Source: Leucaena leucocephala (lineage: Eukaryota; Streptophyta; Magnoliopsida; Fabales; Fabaceae). Taken from it: a stretch of DNA of 64,000 nt. The notes beneath the pieces were generated by a model, which worked only from the letters and a program-made list of their open reading frames with translations, searched no databases and was not told the origin of the DNA. Shown piece by piece: positions 50,262 to 63,142 of this stretch. A program made the translations under genes and the position numbers. Position 1 is the first letter of the stretch. Each line of letters begins with the position of its first letter. The stretch lies in assembly GCA_037074615.1 (NCBI GenBank), contig CM073538.1, forward strand, positions 22,655,068 through 22,719,067, given 5' to 3'.

Positions 50262-51923
50262 GCCAAAATCAAGAGCCAAAGGTTCAAACTTTGCAGAATT
50301 GAAGGAGCGAAAAGAAGAAGAGTTGAGGTTTGCTTAGCGCTCTGTGTATTTCAAATTTTTAGTGTGTGGGGGCTTTGGAATATTTACAGGTCAAGGGGAG
50401 GGAGAAGAAAGAGAGGCTTACAGGTTGGTGACATGGGCCTAGAGTTAAGAGTTGAGACAAAAATATTCAGTAATTAGCTGTAACTCATAATGGACAGTTC
50501 GGTGTGGTGCTGGTGATTCACTGACTCGGATCTTCCTCGTGACGGCTCTATCTGGCCCCACTCACAAATGCAGATATTATGATACTTTCTCGAATTTGGT
50601 GGACATTTGATGGGCTTGCCTCGCTGAGATCTTACTTCCACAATTTTACGACGGATATTGTCGGTTTTCCAACATGCCGCGGTTTTGATGATTTTGATTA
50701 TTTTACTTTCACTTTTACAATTTGATTCAGAAAGGAAAACACTTGCCCTCTCAATAAGAGCACATCGCTGAATCCACCATCAGCCGAATAGCTAAGGCCA
50801 CAAACTTAACATAACTTACTTTGATGTGCACCGGAACTACTTTCGTTGTCCGATGGGTCAATTCAAGGATCAAATAAAGTGACTTGACTTGAGGGATCTC
50901 CATGATAACTAGTACCACGAGTAGAACTGCACATACCTAAGGAGCCTTCCTTCTAAGTCCAGTCCTGAATCATAGTTGTACCCGTCAATCTAATCAATTG
51001 AGTGCTTGTTTGAATTAGTTTAGTTTTTCTAACTCATGTTAAGCGTTTTTATCAAGTATGTGAAGAGAGTTTTATTTTAAATTATATAAATAAGTATTTT
51101 TGGAGTGTTAAATCATAATCCTAAACAAGCATTAAACATAGATCACACATCCTTCATTCATACTCAAATCACACACCTCTGACACTCACATCACAAATAT
51201 GAAAATTACGTCCCAATATACACAACCAAAATCATAATTCCTACCGCCAACTACGCTAGACAACATTGTCTTCATTTCTTTGACTTTATTCACCTGACAA
51301 ATTTAGATAAAAGTGATAAAATCTTTCAACTTTTCTTTCATACTAGTCATCTTATTCAAAACATTCATATAATTTATTATTTATTAATACCATCATGGAC
51401 GCAATAATTGGAACCTACCCGCCTTAGCCAACCATAGTGACCTACTTAAGTCACCATCAAAATTTGTCAAAATAAGCTTAATCCATTATAAATTAATGAG
51501 TTGATTTTTTTTGGACAAAAGTATATTTTTTTAAAAATATTTTAGTTAAAAGTTAATATCACCACTACAATTTTGATAACATATAAGTTATTCATGAAGA
51601 AGATTTATAGAAAATGAGACGATAAATAGATGAAAATTTTGAAGAGGGTGGATTTTTTTTTTGGGCTGAAAGAGGGAAGATGTTCCTGTCATTTTAAAGA
51701 AATGCCTATCACCACGAATGGTAACCAGTTCTTCAAGGTCCATCTCTCAAAGGCTCCCTCACATTAGTATTTAGATGGTACAACTATCCAGAATGGCATG
51801 AAACCATCTAAAGCCTCTTATTTTAATATCAACTCAACGAGCCATTAGATGGTGGAAAGGTCCACGTTGTTGCCAGAAATTAGGAGACAAATGTAACCAC
51901 ATAACAACACAATATTCCATTCA
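50262..51923. other. WLIM1 promoter and spacer
   Basis: A T/C-rich leader region lies on the minus strand directly upstream of 50261. Beyond about 50600 I see only AT-rich DNA and the 3' flank of the SDH7 gene. Confidence 0.5.
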
Positions 51924-54347
51924 TTACGCACTGTGGTCCCTTGCCTGCTTCCGAGCTTCTTCTCTCATTACTGCTTTCACATATATCTCATAACAGCACC
52001 CTGCAGAAACATAAAAGGCTCAAAATCGAAAAAACGCATAGGCAACATTAAAAGTTAAGGGTTCAATCTTTGAAACAAGATAATGACTATGTCTATCCGT
52101 ATCCAATATAAATACATACCCTCCCCCTCAAGGTTTGATGAATATATTAGAGTTATTGCACAAACATAAACAATTTATAACATGGGCATGTAATACCGTA
52201 ATAGAATGGTACTTCCTTCATCCGTATTAACTTATCTTGATTTGGATTTTCATTTGTTCCCTAAATATATACCCATACCCTGTTTCAGATTTCAAGGTAT
52301 AATTATTATTTGTTTCCAATAATACCCCTGTTAGATGGAGGGCCTTAAATAGGTAGCCAAAATTTTAAATAGTGTGGCAATAAATTGAGGGCAAAACTGA
52401 AAAAGAAAAAATAATTCCTACATAGTACATAGATTTTGCTTTCTCCTTGATCTGTGTGTTTTTTCTAAATAGGGTCAGAGGAAGTATTAAACCCATCTTT
52501 TGAAGAGGCCACATCACACACCAGCGAAAAATCTCAGTTAAACCGCCTCATGACTTTGTTGCCTTTGCATTACCTTAGCTCTTCTTTCATCTTTTCTCTG
52601 GGCTAGAGATATATGCCATTAGAGGCAAGTGAAGGAGGGTGTGATAACATTGATAAGTCCGCTTAATAGCTAACGCTGTGCGCCACATGCATCTTGCAAA
52701 GGCAATTCCAATTGAAGCTCGCAAGGCAAAGCAAATACTTGCTTGATATGTGTCCCGCTTGCAACATAAGGCCAATTGGTGGTCTCATTGACCAACAAGA
52801 TTGTTTAGTGGGGGTTACCTATGGCTGGATGGAATCCAGTTGCACTTCTTATAGCCAGATTGATTTATTATGTATAGAATCCTACTCTCTTATTCTTTAT
52901 GATCATTACTTAATGGGAAATCATTGGAGGCTTGGAGCTATCCATGAGGTACAAATCGGTCATCAGAATATGGCTGGATGTTTAGTGTTGCTATTGATGT
53001 CAAATTTGTTACTGAATATGCCATCATCAATTTCAGTGACAGTGTTCATGAATATGCAGCAAATGAGAATAAGTTTATAACAACGAAATAATGAATGTAG
53101 AAAAACATGTACATGCACACACAATGCACTCAGTAACCTATTGGCTCAATAAAAGGCTAGCCTTCTGAAAATGGTACACTAGCAATCTCTAAAGTGCCCC
53201 AATAATCCAGAGAACACTATTCTCCAAGAATGGCATATTCAGGAAATATCCACTTGTCAAAGATATCAGAAAAATAAAGAATGCCTATTTCTTTTATCCC
53301 CTATTAGTCCATGCATGATATTGGTTTGTTCATATTGTTGCCATTTATAAATGATAAGAATCAAATAACCCCATCAGATTTAAACAGAATCCGTGAATGC
53401 CTCACTCTCCCTGGAATCAGGAATAGAAAACAGCATACCTGCAACAACAACGACTGTTAAAATGTCCCCAATTCTCTTGATCCGGGACACGCTCTTCTTA
53501 TATGATTTGAATGGCTTCAGAGATGGATCCTCTGCCAAGAGCTGAAAGATTATCGATGTTATAAAATTGAGTGCACAAGTAAATCAGAAGCAATAACAAA
53601 AATTATGCTAACAAAGTGACCCAGTCATACAAAGAACAGAACTTGTTAAAGCATATTCAATGGTATAAGATCAAATACTTCGATCAGGAAAATTACAAAA
53701 CTTTATTAGGGTTCTACGATGATTACAAGTTCATGTAATGGAAAAATCAATGATTATTTGTTCTCTAAATTGTAAAGAGCAGCAAAGTTTATAACTTTGT
53801 CTTCTAAGCTTCATTCAGCTTTGCAACGAAGAGTAATTATAGGCCATCCTACAAATCAAGCGAAAAACTCATTTGAGCGACTTGCTCAGAGAGACATCCC
53901 AGAAAACCAATTAATACACTACGTTGACATAATTCGTAAAACCCATTTTCATTGATCAGCTGCTAACCAAAAGAGCGAGGAGAGCAAAACTAATTGGGTG
54001 TTAAGCACCCAGCTACCATTTAATAAAGCTCATAAACAGGAAACAAGTAAGAAATTTGAATAGAAGAGGCAAAAGGGAAGTCTGCGCCTTACAGCTTTTT
54101 CACGAGGCCCAGGTTCGATGTGGAATTCACGGCGCGCGATAGAAAGCAAATCCTGCCTCTTCTGCTATTTTTTGGATTTCGTTACAAAGAGTTCAAAAAG
54201 CCAGAGAACGAATAAAATTTGACAAAGAAAAATTATTTGAGTCATGATTGAAACAATCGCAACCGATCAGACGGGAAGATGCCACAATACCTGAGAGTGA
54301 GATCGAAAATGGGAAGCAACGCTTGTTTTGTTCAACAAGAACGCCAT
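51924..54347 (-). CDS. SDH7: SDH7-like subunit of mitochondrial complex II
   Basis: Four exons, 54347..54291, 54161..54093, 53541..53439 and 52000..51924, give 101 residues. The start is MAFLLNKTSVASHFRSHSQ, a Ser/Arg-rich presequence-like end; an in-frame ATG lies 6 bp upstream. Then come REFHIEPGPREKALLAEDP and FKSYKKSVSRIKRIGD. A single membrane segment follows at about 66-84 (ILTVVVVAGCCYEIYV) and a charged tail (REEARKQARD). This pattern matches the plant-specific small subunit SDH7 of succinate dehydrogenase as I recall it. The subunit is small, membrane-anchored and of unclear individual function. Exon 2 could begin 3 bp earlier (tag-CAG) by alternative acceptor use. Intron 3 is 1.4 kb. 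Copies of a 0.25-kb repeat lie in intron 2 and upstream of the start. Confidence 0.82.
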
Positions 54348-54694
54348 TAACATTGTTACGATTTTGTCACTTTTAAAATATTGCTCTTGAAAATACTTCT
54401 GGATGCCGACAGTTTCTTTTTGAAAACTTCCGAAATAAAAATGCTGTTTAACCTTTATTCATTCTATAAATTGGAAGGAGTGGCAAAGTTTATGCAACTT
54501 TGTCCTCCAAATTTCGTTCAGTTTTGCAACGAATAATAAATAGAAGCGACTTGCTCAGATAGAAATCCCAAAAAATCAGTTCCTACACCACGTTGACCTA
54601 ATCCGTAAAACCCATTTTCATTGATCAGCTGCTAACGAAAAAAGTGAAGAGAACAAAATTAATTGGTGTTATGCACACAGCTACCATTTAATAA
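53772..54694. repeat. Diverged direct repeat flanking SDH7 exons 1-2
   Basis: Segment 53772-54027 (intron 2) and segment 54471-54694 (upstream of the start) share long matches, for example 'ggcaaagttt', 'gcgacttgctcaga', 'cgtaaaacccattttcattg' and 'cagctaccatttaataaa'. The second lacks about 40 bp present in the first. The pair suggests an old local duplication with the coding exons between. Confidence 0.8.
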
Positions 54695-55438
54695 ATTAAA
54701 ATAAGAGGATTTATTCAGCTATCATTTATTTAATAATTGATTCTGATTATTAATACTTGAAATATATTTTTAAATTCAAAATTTACTTATTTTGATTATT
54801 ATACCTTTCCCAAAAAATATAGATATAAAAGATCAAATAAATTATAATCTTGTATTTAGAATTTGATTCAATCTCCTAATAACTACCAGGTATTAATATG
54901 GGCATTTATTTTAGTAATAATTTAAATATTAGGATTAACTTATTTTATTAAATCTATTATTCATACATTCTTTAAGTAATTCATGAAAAAGTATATTAGG
55001 TTTTCATCATCTTAATTTTTTTACTCTTTCTATATAATTACTATTGAAGAAATATTAATAAAAATAATTTAAAAAAATATTAAATATAAAAAATAAATTT
55101 TATATTTACTATTAATACAAAAAGTATTATGTATACGGTTTTATTTTATTTAAATAAATTTGACTGTTTACGAAACAAGCAAAAAGTGATACCTCATATT
55201 TCAGTTATACACTGATACAGGCGATACAAAGATGTGGCTACAACGATGACGAGTTGTAGAGGTCCTAGAGGACGAAAATAAAAGGTCGAAACGAGGACGA
55301 CGTCGACGACGTAACAATTTTAAGAATCGGGCCTTTGCGTATCTACTACTGAATACAGTTAATATTTAAGGCAGCGCAGTGTTCATTGAACTAATATTTT
55401 CCCATAATCCCATTCAACAGGAAATCTCTGCCACAGAA
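54695..55438. other. Spacer between the divergent SDH7 and DCC genes
   Basis: The middle is AT-rich. Near 55280-55320 a GC-richer patch has several ACGT cores, including a palindromic GACGTCGACGACGT-like stretch, 120-160 bp upstream of the DCC start codon. No coding sequence was recognised. Confidence 0.5.
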
Positions 55439-58317
55439 ATGGCGCTGAGAGGAGCAGCCGGTGCATCCATCGCTTCTGCCTCCTCTTCATTCATTGCAAG
55501 ACGAAGAACCCCAATTTTCCTCTCATTCTCTCACCATTTTACAATCAAACCCCATAATTCTCCTTCATATCATCCCAATACGCTTCCAACCATTCCTATT
55601 TCTCGACCCGGTGAATCCCCTTTCCATACGTTGTCTTCTTAACTTTTGAGCAAACGAAATGAATTTTTCTTCATAGGCTACGTTTTTTTTTTTCTGGATA
55701 TATGAATGGGGCTTCTCTGAGATTACTTCCTTATATCCTGTTGAGCTCAAGTCCTGATTGTCCTTTTCATCGCCCAGGATTTCAATGTCAAATTCGAGCA
55801 ATTAGTCAGGCAGCTGCGGAGATCGGGGTCTCCAAGAAAGAAAACGAAAATCAATCACCCAAAGAGTGGAAGATTAAAATGCTTTATGATGGAGATTGTC
55901 CACTTTGCATGCGCGAGGTGTGTTTCTACTACTAGTGCTCACGTATGCTTTGGCTAATACAATGGACATAGTGTTTTGGGTGTTTTGTTGTTGGACAAAA
56001 AGTGAAACTTTTTAAAGACTTTTGCTGTAGATTCTCTAATGAAAATATAGTTTCAGCCTAAATTGTAATTTGTTAATTGTGTCAGGTCAACATGTTAAGA
56101 GAGAGGAATAAGAGCTACCATACAATCAAATTTGTCGATATAGGTTCAGATGACTACTCTCCGCAGGAAAATCAAGGCCTCGACTACGAAACTGTGAGTT
56201 TGCACTCTCTATGTTTTCCCTGTTAAAGGCAAAATTTCTTCCAAGTATAACCGCTTGTGTCTCCAATAAGAATGATATAAATCTTGAAGTTATGTTCTTC
56301 ACTGTTCCTTCTTTCCTTTTGTTTTACAAAATGTATATGATGTGGTTATCCAAAGATGTTTACCTTGTGAGAAAATGTTCTCACCGGTAATACTTGTTGA
56401 ATATTTAGTATGCAAGATTACAGGCATTTCTTTCATATGGAGAGATACTATGACAATGTGGTTATTTCTCTTTTAGGTTATGGGAAGAATTCATGCTATT
56501 CTCTCCGATGGAACAGTGGTCACAGATGTTGAAGTATGTCTTCTTTCCTGTCGTCCTTAGTTTCAAATGTGGAATTAATTCTTGCACTTCTTTGACATCT
56601 ATAAGTAACCTCGCTCCATAATTTCATGATCTAAATATGAGTGATTTAAAGTAGTTGTACAAGTTGAAGTTGAGTTCAGAAAATCTTTATGGACTACTAA
56701 AATTCCCAGATTAGAGCATCATTCATAGGCATACTTCTCTCTCATTCAGTTTAAACCACACACATTACCTCCTACACATCGTCATATAAAAGCTGACATT
56801 GGCATGCCCAAAAAGAGTTTCTGTTAAGGCCTTTAATATAATGACGGATCTTTGGAGGAATATTTGTATTATGACCTTATTTAAAGTTTATAATTATTGA
56901 ATGTATATGTGTGTTTATATGAGCATGAATATTATGCCAGTGAGATATATTGCAGGCATTTAGGAGATTATATGAACAAGTTGGTCTTGGCTGGGTTTAT
57001 GCCATTACAAAATATGAACCGGTAAGTCATTCTACCATTCTTTTGAAATGAGTTGTCTCACTTTTCAACTTTGAGACACCCTCACTCTTGCTTTACTGCA
57101 GCGAAAATGGTTTCTTTATTTTTATATCAAGTCATTAACTTAGGGAACTTCCCTTTACAGATTGGTACAATTGCTGATTCAATATATGGTGTGTGGGCTA
57201 AATACCGTCTCCAAATTACAGGTAACAGCGAAGAACCCATTACATGAACAATTTCTACCAAAGTTTTCTGATAGTTATGCTGTCGTAGTTCTTTTGCCAA
57301 GAGTAAAATCTTTTTTGCTTTAGTATTGCTGAATTAGCCTGATGTAGTGATATTCATATTAGAGAAGCATAAAGTCTATAAGCCCAGATTGCAGTGATAG
57401 GCTGTCTTCTCACACATGATCAACAGATATCCCTTCAAGAGTTGGCACACCTTATCCAATTTTTGTTGCACTCTTCACTTCTACATGATTTTTGTTGCAC
57501 ACCTTATCTCTGCTGTGATGCTCACCCATATATTGATGCTGAGATTGTCAAATTGATTTATTCTTGTCTTTTTCATTTTAATTTCAGGCCGACCACCTAT
57601 GGAGGAAATATTAAAAACTCGAAAAGAGAAGGTAGGTACATGGCAACTGCATAAGTTAATGTATTTGTTATTATAGGATAAATCTGCTGGATATAACATG
57701 ACAAACAGTATAGGGAATAGATTAAATAAATAAAGAAAAAACTGATGTTAGAAAATCTTCTGAAATTCTAGAGTTATCTTGAGGCTAAAATTCTTTGAAC
57801 TGATACTCATATACATTCATAGAGCAGCTGAGAATGAAACTTTTTATTTTTAGTTGGAAAGAATGAAACTGTAATGTTTTGATTAAAATTCTGAAGACCA
57901 TTTGTTAGTTTGACACGTGGGACTTCCCACTTTGATGTGGTTTTAAAGAGGCATGACTGTTTGTACTCGGCAAAATGCCCTAAAATAAACAGTTTTAAAT
58001 AATGCGCAGATAGATGACTAACTCTGCTTTATCTGATACCAAAGGTGATACTTCAGACAGTAAACACATGTAGCAATCTGAATCAAGACTGCTAAGATAT
58101 GTCACAGTCAATGTGCATACTGTCAAGAAGTCTTTAGATAATCTGATTCCATTCAAGTGTTTGTTTTGGATTCTTATCGTTGAGTAACTTTTTTAGCACA
58201 CACTTTTCTCACTTTAATATGCTTGATTTGAGATTTGTTTGGTGCTTGTATGTAATTGGTTTTTCCTGTTCTTTACAGGATGGAGTATGCAAAGACAGCA
58301 ACGCTTGCAAGATGTGA
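55439..58317 (+). CDS. DCC-family (DUF393) thiol-disulfide protein, probably plastidic
   Basis: Eight exons, 55439-55610, 55778-55917, 56086-56193, 56477-56533, 56956-57021, 57161-57221, 57588-57631 and 58279-58317, give 228 residues in consistent phase. The first 85 or so residues are rich in Ser, Ala and Arg with few acids (MALRGAAGASIASASSSF), like a chloroplast transit peptide. The DCC motif D-G-D-C-P-L-C lies at 95-101 in WKIKMLYDGDCPLC, with the redox pair C98 and C101. Later blocks HAILSDGTVVTDVEAFRRL, GLGWVYAITKYEP and VWAKYRLQITGRP complete the domain. The end, CKDSNACKM, adds two more cysteines. The family has a predicted thioredoxin-like role; no substrate is known. It resembles Arabidopsis At5g50100. 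No defect is visible. Confidence 0.92.
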
Positions 58318-59014
58318 ATTTCCCTGATAGCTGATGGTTGTAACTACTTTATTCACAACTTTTGAAGTTTGCATTTATATGAGCTTGGTTTGAAAAACAA
58401 GCCAACATAGATACGTGTCACAGCTCTTCTCCATGTTACCCATATTTCATGTATATTTTAGTATATGTATCAGGTAACTTATTTTGATAAATTTTGCTGC
58501 CATGAGCTGAAATAAGAACTGGTAATGTATATAGTTTACTTGGGGCATGTGAATCATCAGGGAAGGTTATGTAGAAAAGTTCCATTTTCACGTAAATACA
58601 CAAAACACAGAAAGTTCCCCTATCCATGTTGCGTGTATCTATCTATATCCTTACTGAGCATGGGGATTACTTGTGGTTCCCCTAGTTTATTGGATGAATT
58701 GTAAGATCTTGAATATATGTCTCCTTACTCATTATCACTTCTATGTAAATAATTTCTCTTTCTTCCCTCCTACTAAAATTTTCATAAAATTTAAGAAGAC
58801 TTTTTAATATTTTATCAGATCAAAGTAACATAACACCAGCGCCTTCTGAATTACTGATGCATACCAGCACTTAATACTACAACTGAGACAGAAGAGGGTA
58901 AGTAAAAAGTTCCATTGCATGTGCATACATAAACAAACAGAAAGATGCACTCATGCGTGTGCTCGTCTATATAGATCCGGTTGATATATTGATAGATATA
59001 AAATATAGTTCCCC
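58318..59014. other. 3' flanks of the convergent DCC and UGT genes
   Basis: No gene was seen. The DCC 3' UTR and the UGT 3' UTR share this 0.7-kb gap. Confidence 0.6.
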
Positions 59015-60947
59015 TCATCCCATTAAGACTCTTATAAACTTGCTGATGTTATTGTCTGAACTCCCACCTGGGGCAGCAGATCTGGCTGCACTTTGGCTCC
59101 AATTAGAAGCATTCCTTCTAATATCTTCACTATTTTCTCCATCCATAACCTCTCTTATGCATTTATCCAGCACTTCTCCACTTAAAATCCCATCCGAATC
59201 CTTCTTTGCTCTTAAACCCACTCCCCATAACTCTTGTGCAAGCTTAGCATTTGTAGGCTGATCACTCGAATGAGCCACACCCACAATTGGCACTCCTATG
59301 CTCAATGCTTCTAACAGAGAGTTCCATCCACAATGAGTTACAAAGCAACCCACAGCGGGGTGAGCCAACACTTCCACTTGGTTGCACCAAGACACCACCA
59401 ACCCTTCATCGTTTAGCAGATCTTGTTGTAATTTGTCGTCAGACTCTTTCAGAACCCATAAGAAGTGCTTCTTGCTTGCCTTCAAGCCCTTGGCAATTTC
59501 TTGGGCTTGTGTAGCTGAGGTAGCTCTCATGCTTCCAAATGAAACAAATACAACTGATTTTGGTGGTTTTGTGTGCAGCCATTTCAAGTAGGTATGGCTG
59601 CTTGGTTCCCAGAAACTGGCACCGTAAGCTGTGTCGCCGTCTGATGGTTGGCCAAGGTAGGCTGATGGAATCATTGGACCAACCGTTACAAGTGGCCACT
59701 GGCCTTCCAATGACTTCACTACCTATCAACGACAAATAATGTTTGACAACCGGCAAGAAAATTTTGCCTCACAAACATATTGAAGTTCAAGATATACATG
59801 TGTAACAAAAAAAAAAAAACAAGTTCAAGATATACGTAAGAAAGAAAATTAAGTCCCATCTACAGTCTTGGTCACTTAAGCAGCAGCAGTTAATATATAG
59901 TTGCATAGTCAAGGATGTGATTTAATCGTCTATAAAATATAAAAATATATAAAAAAAATTCCATGACTTGTAAATAAAGCAATCCTATTTATAAATATTA
60001 AATCTTTAAAATTTGAGTATTAAATAAAATTCAAAAAACCTAGTTGTATTTTTTTTTTACTTGGACCTGTTTAATTTTTCCCAAATAAAATGTTCTAACA
60101 ATATCAAGTATTAAACTTTAAAATTTAAAAAAAAATACTCTTAATAATTTAGTATTACTGCGTTGAAGGGAAACAATTTCAGAATTTTCAATTGTAAGAG
60201 GATCCTGTAAATGAGTAGTATTAAAAAAATATATAACCCTACTGCCCCCATTCTCTCTCATGACACAAACAAAATTAAAGAGTAAAATTACTAATTAGAC
60301 CTTAAAGTTACCTCATTTTCCAACTCCTGGAAGGTGTTGCAGAATACCCACACATTGAGCTCCAAAGCCTCAAACTGGTCCATGATTGCCGCCAAATAAG
60401 CTGATTGATCTGCAGGTCGCGCAATAAAACTTGGCAAATCAGAGAACTCAAGAGCAGGAAGGCCAGGCAGTGAGATCGGAAACGCTTCATCGTTCAAAGG
60501 CAAACTGAGGCGACCCTCTCTGATTCGCCAATACAGTGAACACACAGAAGCTGAATTGGTCAAGAACGCTGCTCCGTAGATCCTGAACTCCTTAGCCACA
60601 TCAAGCGCCCAAGGAAGCAGAGAATCATATACAATGCAACGAACTGGAAAAGAAGAGTCTCTGAACTTCGACACAAGCTCAGTTAAAGCTTTGGATCCTT
60701 CTGATTTATAGGACTCTAAGTAGGCTTCTACACTTGGAGCTTGCTTGAAGCCACCTTCATCATAGCCATCTGAGATGGGTTTAATGGAAACTGTGGGTGA
60801 GTTTATGTGCTTGATTGTGTAAGGGGTGGTGCCAAGAGTGACTCTGAGACCTTTTGCAACGAGTCGTTTTGCGAATTGAAGGAGTGGGTTGATGTGCCCT
60901 TGAGCAGGGTAGGGAAGAACAATGACATGGCCTCTGGGGATGTTCAT
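59015..60947 (-). CDS. UDP-glycosyltransferase, UGT74-like
   Basis: Two exons, 60947..60312 and 59722..59015, are joined by one GT-AG intron in phase 0 and give 447 residues. The start has GHVIVLPYPAQGHINPLLQ, with the likely catalytic His18. Its Asp partner is probably D108 in IVYDSLLPW. The 44-residue donor-binding PSPG box spans W324 to Q367 (WCNQVEVLAH ... THCGWNS ... DQ). The last Gln and D366 are kept, which usually favours UDP-glucose. The box departs from the family at A362 and S364, where Pro and Trp are expected. UGT74 enzymes add glucose to carboxyl or thiol groups, for example of salicylate, auxins, thiohydroximates or jasmonate derivatives. The acceptor cannot be read from sequence. 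The single intron position is typical of plant UGTs. Confidence 0.9.
59723..60311. other. Intron of the UGT gene
   Basis: AT-rich with a run of A residues; it begins gtaact and ends gttgatag on the minus strand. No other feature was seen. Confidence 0.85.
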
Positions 60948-63142
60948 CTTCTCATCATCATCACTCTTTCACTTATGTTGCATTTTCTGCCTCGTGAGAT
61001 GATTTCGCTTTTATATATGTAGGAAGGTTCCTGCTATTTCGTCGTTTCCTTTGGTTCAACCGAAGGAGGATAGGGTAAGGTAAGTAAGGTTGGTGAGGAA
61101 TAGGGAGAGAGAATTTTTTTTTGTTTGATTTAAAAAAAAATGAGAGAGAAATTAATTAAAAATTAATAAATATATTTTTATATTTTTATTTAAATTTTTT
61201 ATAATAATTATATCATAATTATTATTTTATAATATTGTATCATTTATATATGATAAAAATATTTTTATATGTATGCATATTATCCCATTAATTTTAATAT
61301 ATTATAAAATTAAAAAAATATAAAATATAAAACAATAAAAAATATTAGTATTATGTCATTAGTTTTATAATTATAAGACATATAAATATATTTATAATAT
61401 ATACTTATTATTGTTTGCCAATATATTTATCTTAAAATATATATTTTTATATTATTTCTATACAAGCTTATATAGAAAAAATATTCTTAATTTAGATAAG
61501 TAATCTAGAATATATATATATATATATATAGCATAAATATTTTACCTGACAGGAGTTAAAAAGAAAAGTAGTGGTGTGTAGAATAATGAAAATATATTAT
61601 GAATATTTTTATTATTATTAGAATAAAAAATTTTACCCCTCTAAAAATTTCTAATTTTGGAGGGGAGAGAAATACAAAGGACAAAATTTTAAACCTCAAC
61701 TCTATTTTATTTTTTCCAACCAAATATATTTACACTTCCCATTTTCTACTCTCCCTTCTACAAACTTGCAGCCAAACAATGCATTATAGTTTGCTGGTTA
61801 GTCAAACAAAGAAAATGGAAGGGATTGATAACCCAATGGCAGCATTTCCCTGTCTTGACAAGCAACTTAAGGCATAGATTGAGGAAGACTTTTCTTTTCT
61901 CTGTTTCTAATGTGCTTTATGTTTTTATAAGTATCATCTAATAATTTTTAATATTTATGAGTTCTTCAATATTATATGGATATAAAAATATTTTTTGTTC
62001 TTTGTATTAAAAGCATTGATATTCTAGAAAAATAAATATATATTACGTACGTATTCGATAGGATATGGATGCATCAATACATTTTGACTGTTGAGCCGCC
62101 ATTGACGTATAAGGAGGTGAAGGAGGTGTCCTCCATGTAAAGAATTGGTTATATGTCATGTATATCCACCATCAAGTCATCAGGAGTCATATTTGCGTTG
62201 TTATTTGTTTTTTTTTCTTGATTAATTGCTATTTGTTTTTCTTTTAGCTGTTATTTATATGGTCGTTGTGCTATCACCTACTCTACTTATAGCATTTTCC
62301 GCTTGAATAAAATTACCAATTTTCTTTGCTATTTTAACAACTAGATGCTGGCACCAAAGCAGATATTTGATATGAATGCATAAGCTATCATGAAAAAGAA
62401 AATAAATGGCTTTGTCCTTTTTCTTCCCTCTTCTACCTTTTCCTCTAGTCTTTCTTCCTTCATTCTATCATAAATTTTCGATATTCATGCAATGACAAAT
62501 TCAACAAAAGATTAACATAAGAAAAAGAAATTCCCCGCACCCCCCCCCCCCAAGAAAAAGAAAGAAATCCCACAGGTATGGTAACAACCCATTTACTATT
62601 GCAGGGAATTGGAATCGATTCCATACATACGATAGATATTTGTCCCATTTCCTGGACTTCATACCGTGCACTCTTCTAGAAAAAATGAAGAGAACTTATG
62701 TGCATATCATAATAGAACAGACTTATGATAGATATTTTGTCCCAAAAAAACTTGAGCTCTGATGCATATTGTCCAGAGTGAATGACTTTTATTGGCCGAA
62801 GCTTGCTTACAAAATTATGATTCAGCATAGAAGCTACTGAATTGCCAAGATCGCTTCCACTAGTCTAAGCTCTAAGCACGTCCTCTCCAAACAGAAACCA
62901 TCTCCTAACTGTATAATACTAAGTATGCACAACTCCACTTGAGACAATAAAAAGGACAGCAGTTCAATGACCTCCGGCAAAATATATGACAGCCAAGGTC
63001 ATCGAATATGTATTTCCATCTGTTAGAGAAACCATAATATTTTCTCAACAATTTACATCCTTCTTTTTTTGTTTTTTGAGGCAGTAATATGAACACAGCC
63101 AGTTCATGTCAGAACACAAACCCATTCCTGTAATGTTCAGCT
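60948..63142. other. Spacer between the UGT and CBP60 genes
   Basis: 61130-61560 is almost pure A/T with a (TA)n run at 61510-61530. A C-rich homopolymer lies near 62540-62552. No gene was recognised. The CBP60 3' UTR is expected near 62750-63142. Confidence 0.55.
61009..61017 (-). promoter_or_regulatory. TATA box of the UGT gene
   Basis: TATATAAAA on the minus strand lies 62 bp upstream of the start codon, giving a short leader of about 30 bases. Confidence 0.65.

Noticed and set aside
52694..53080. Plus-strand open frame of 128 codons in SDH7 intron 3
   Set aside because: No recognisable domain, no splice context and no upstream promoter signal. Other frames also look weakly coding, so it may be an old insertion, but I cannot name it.
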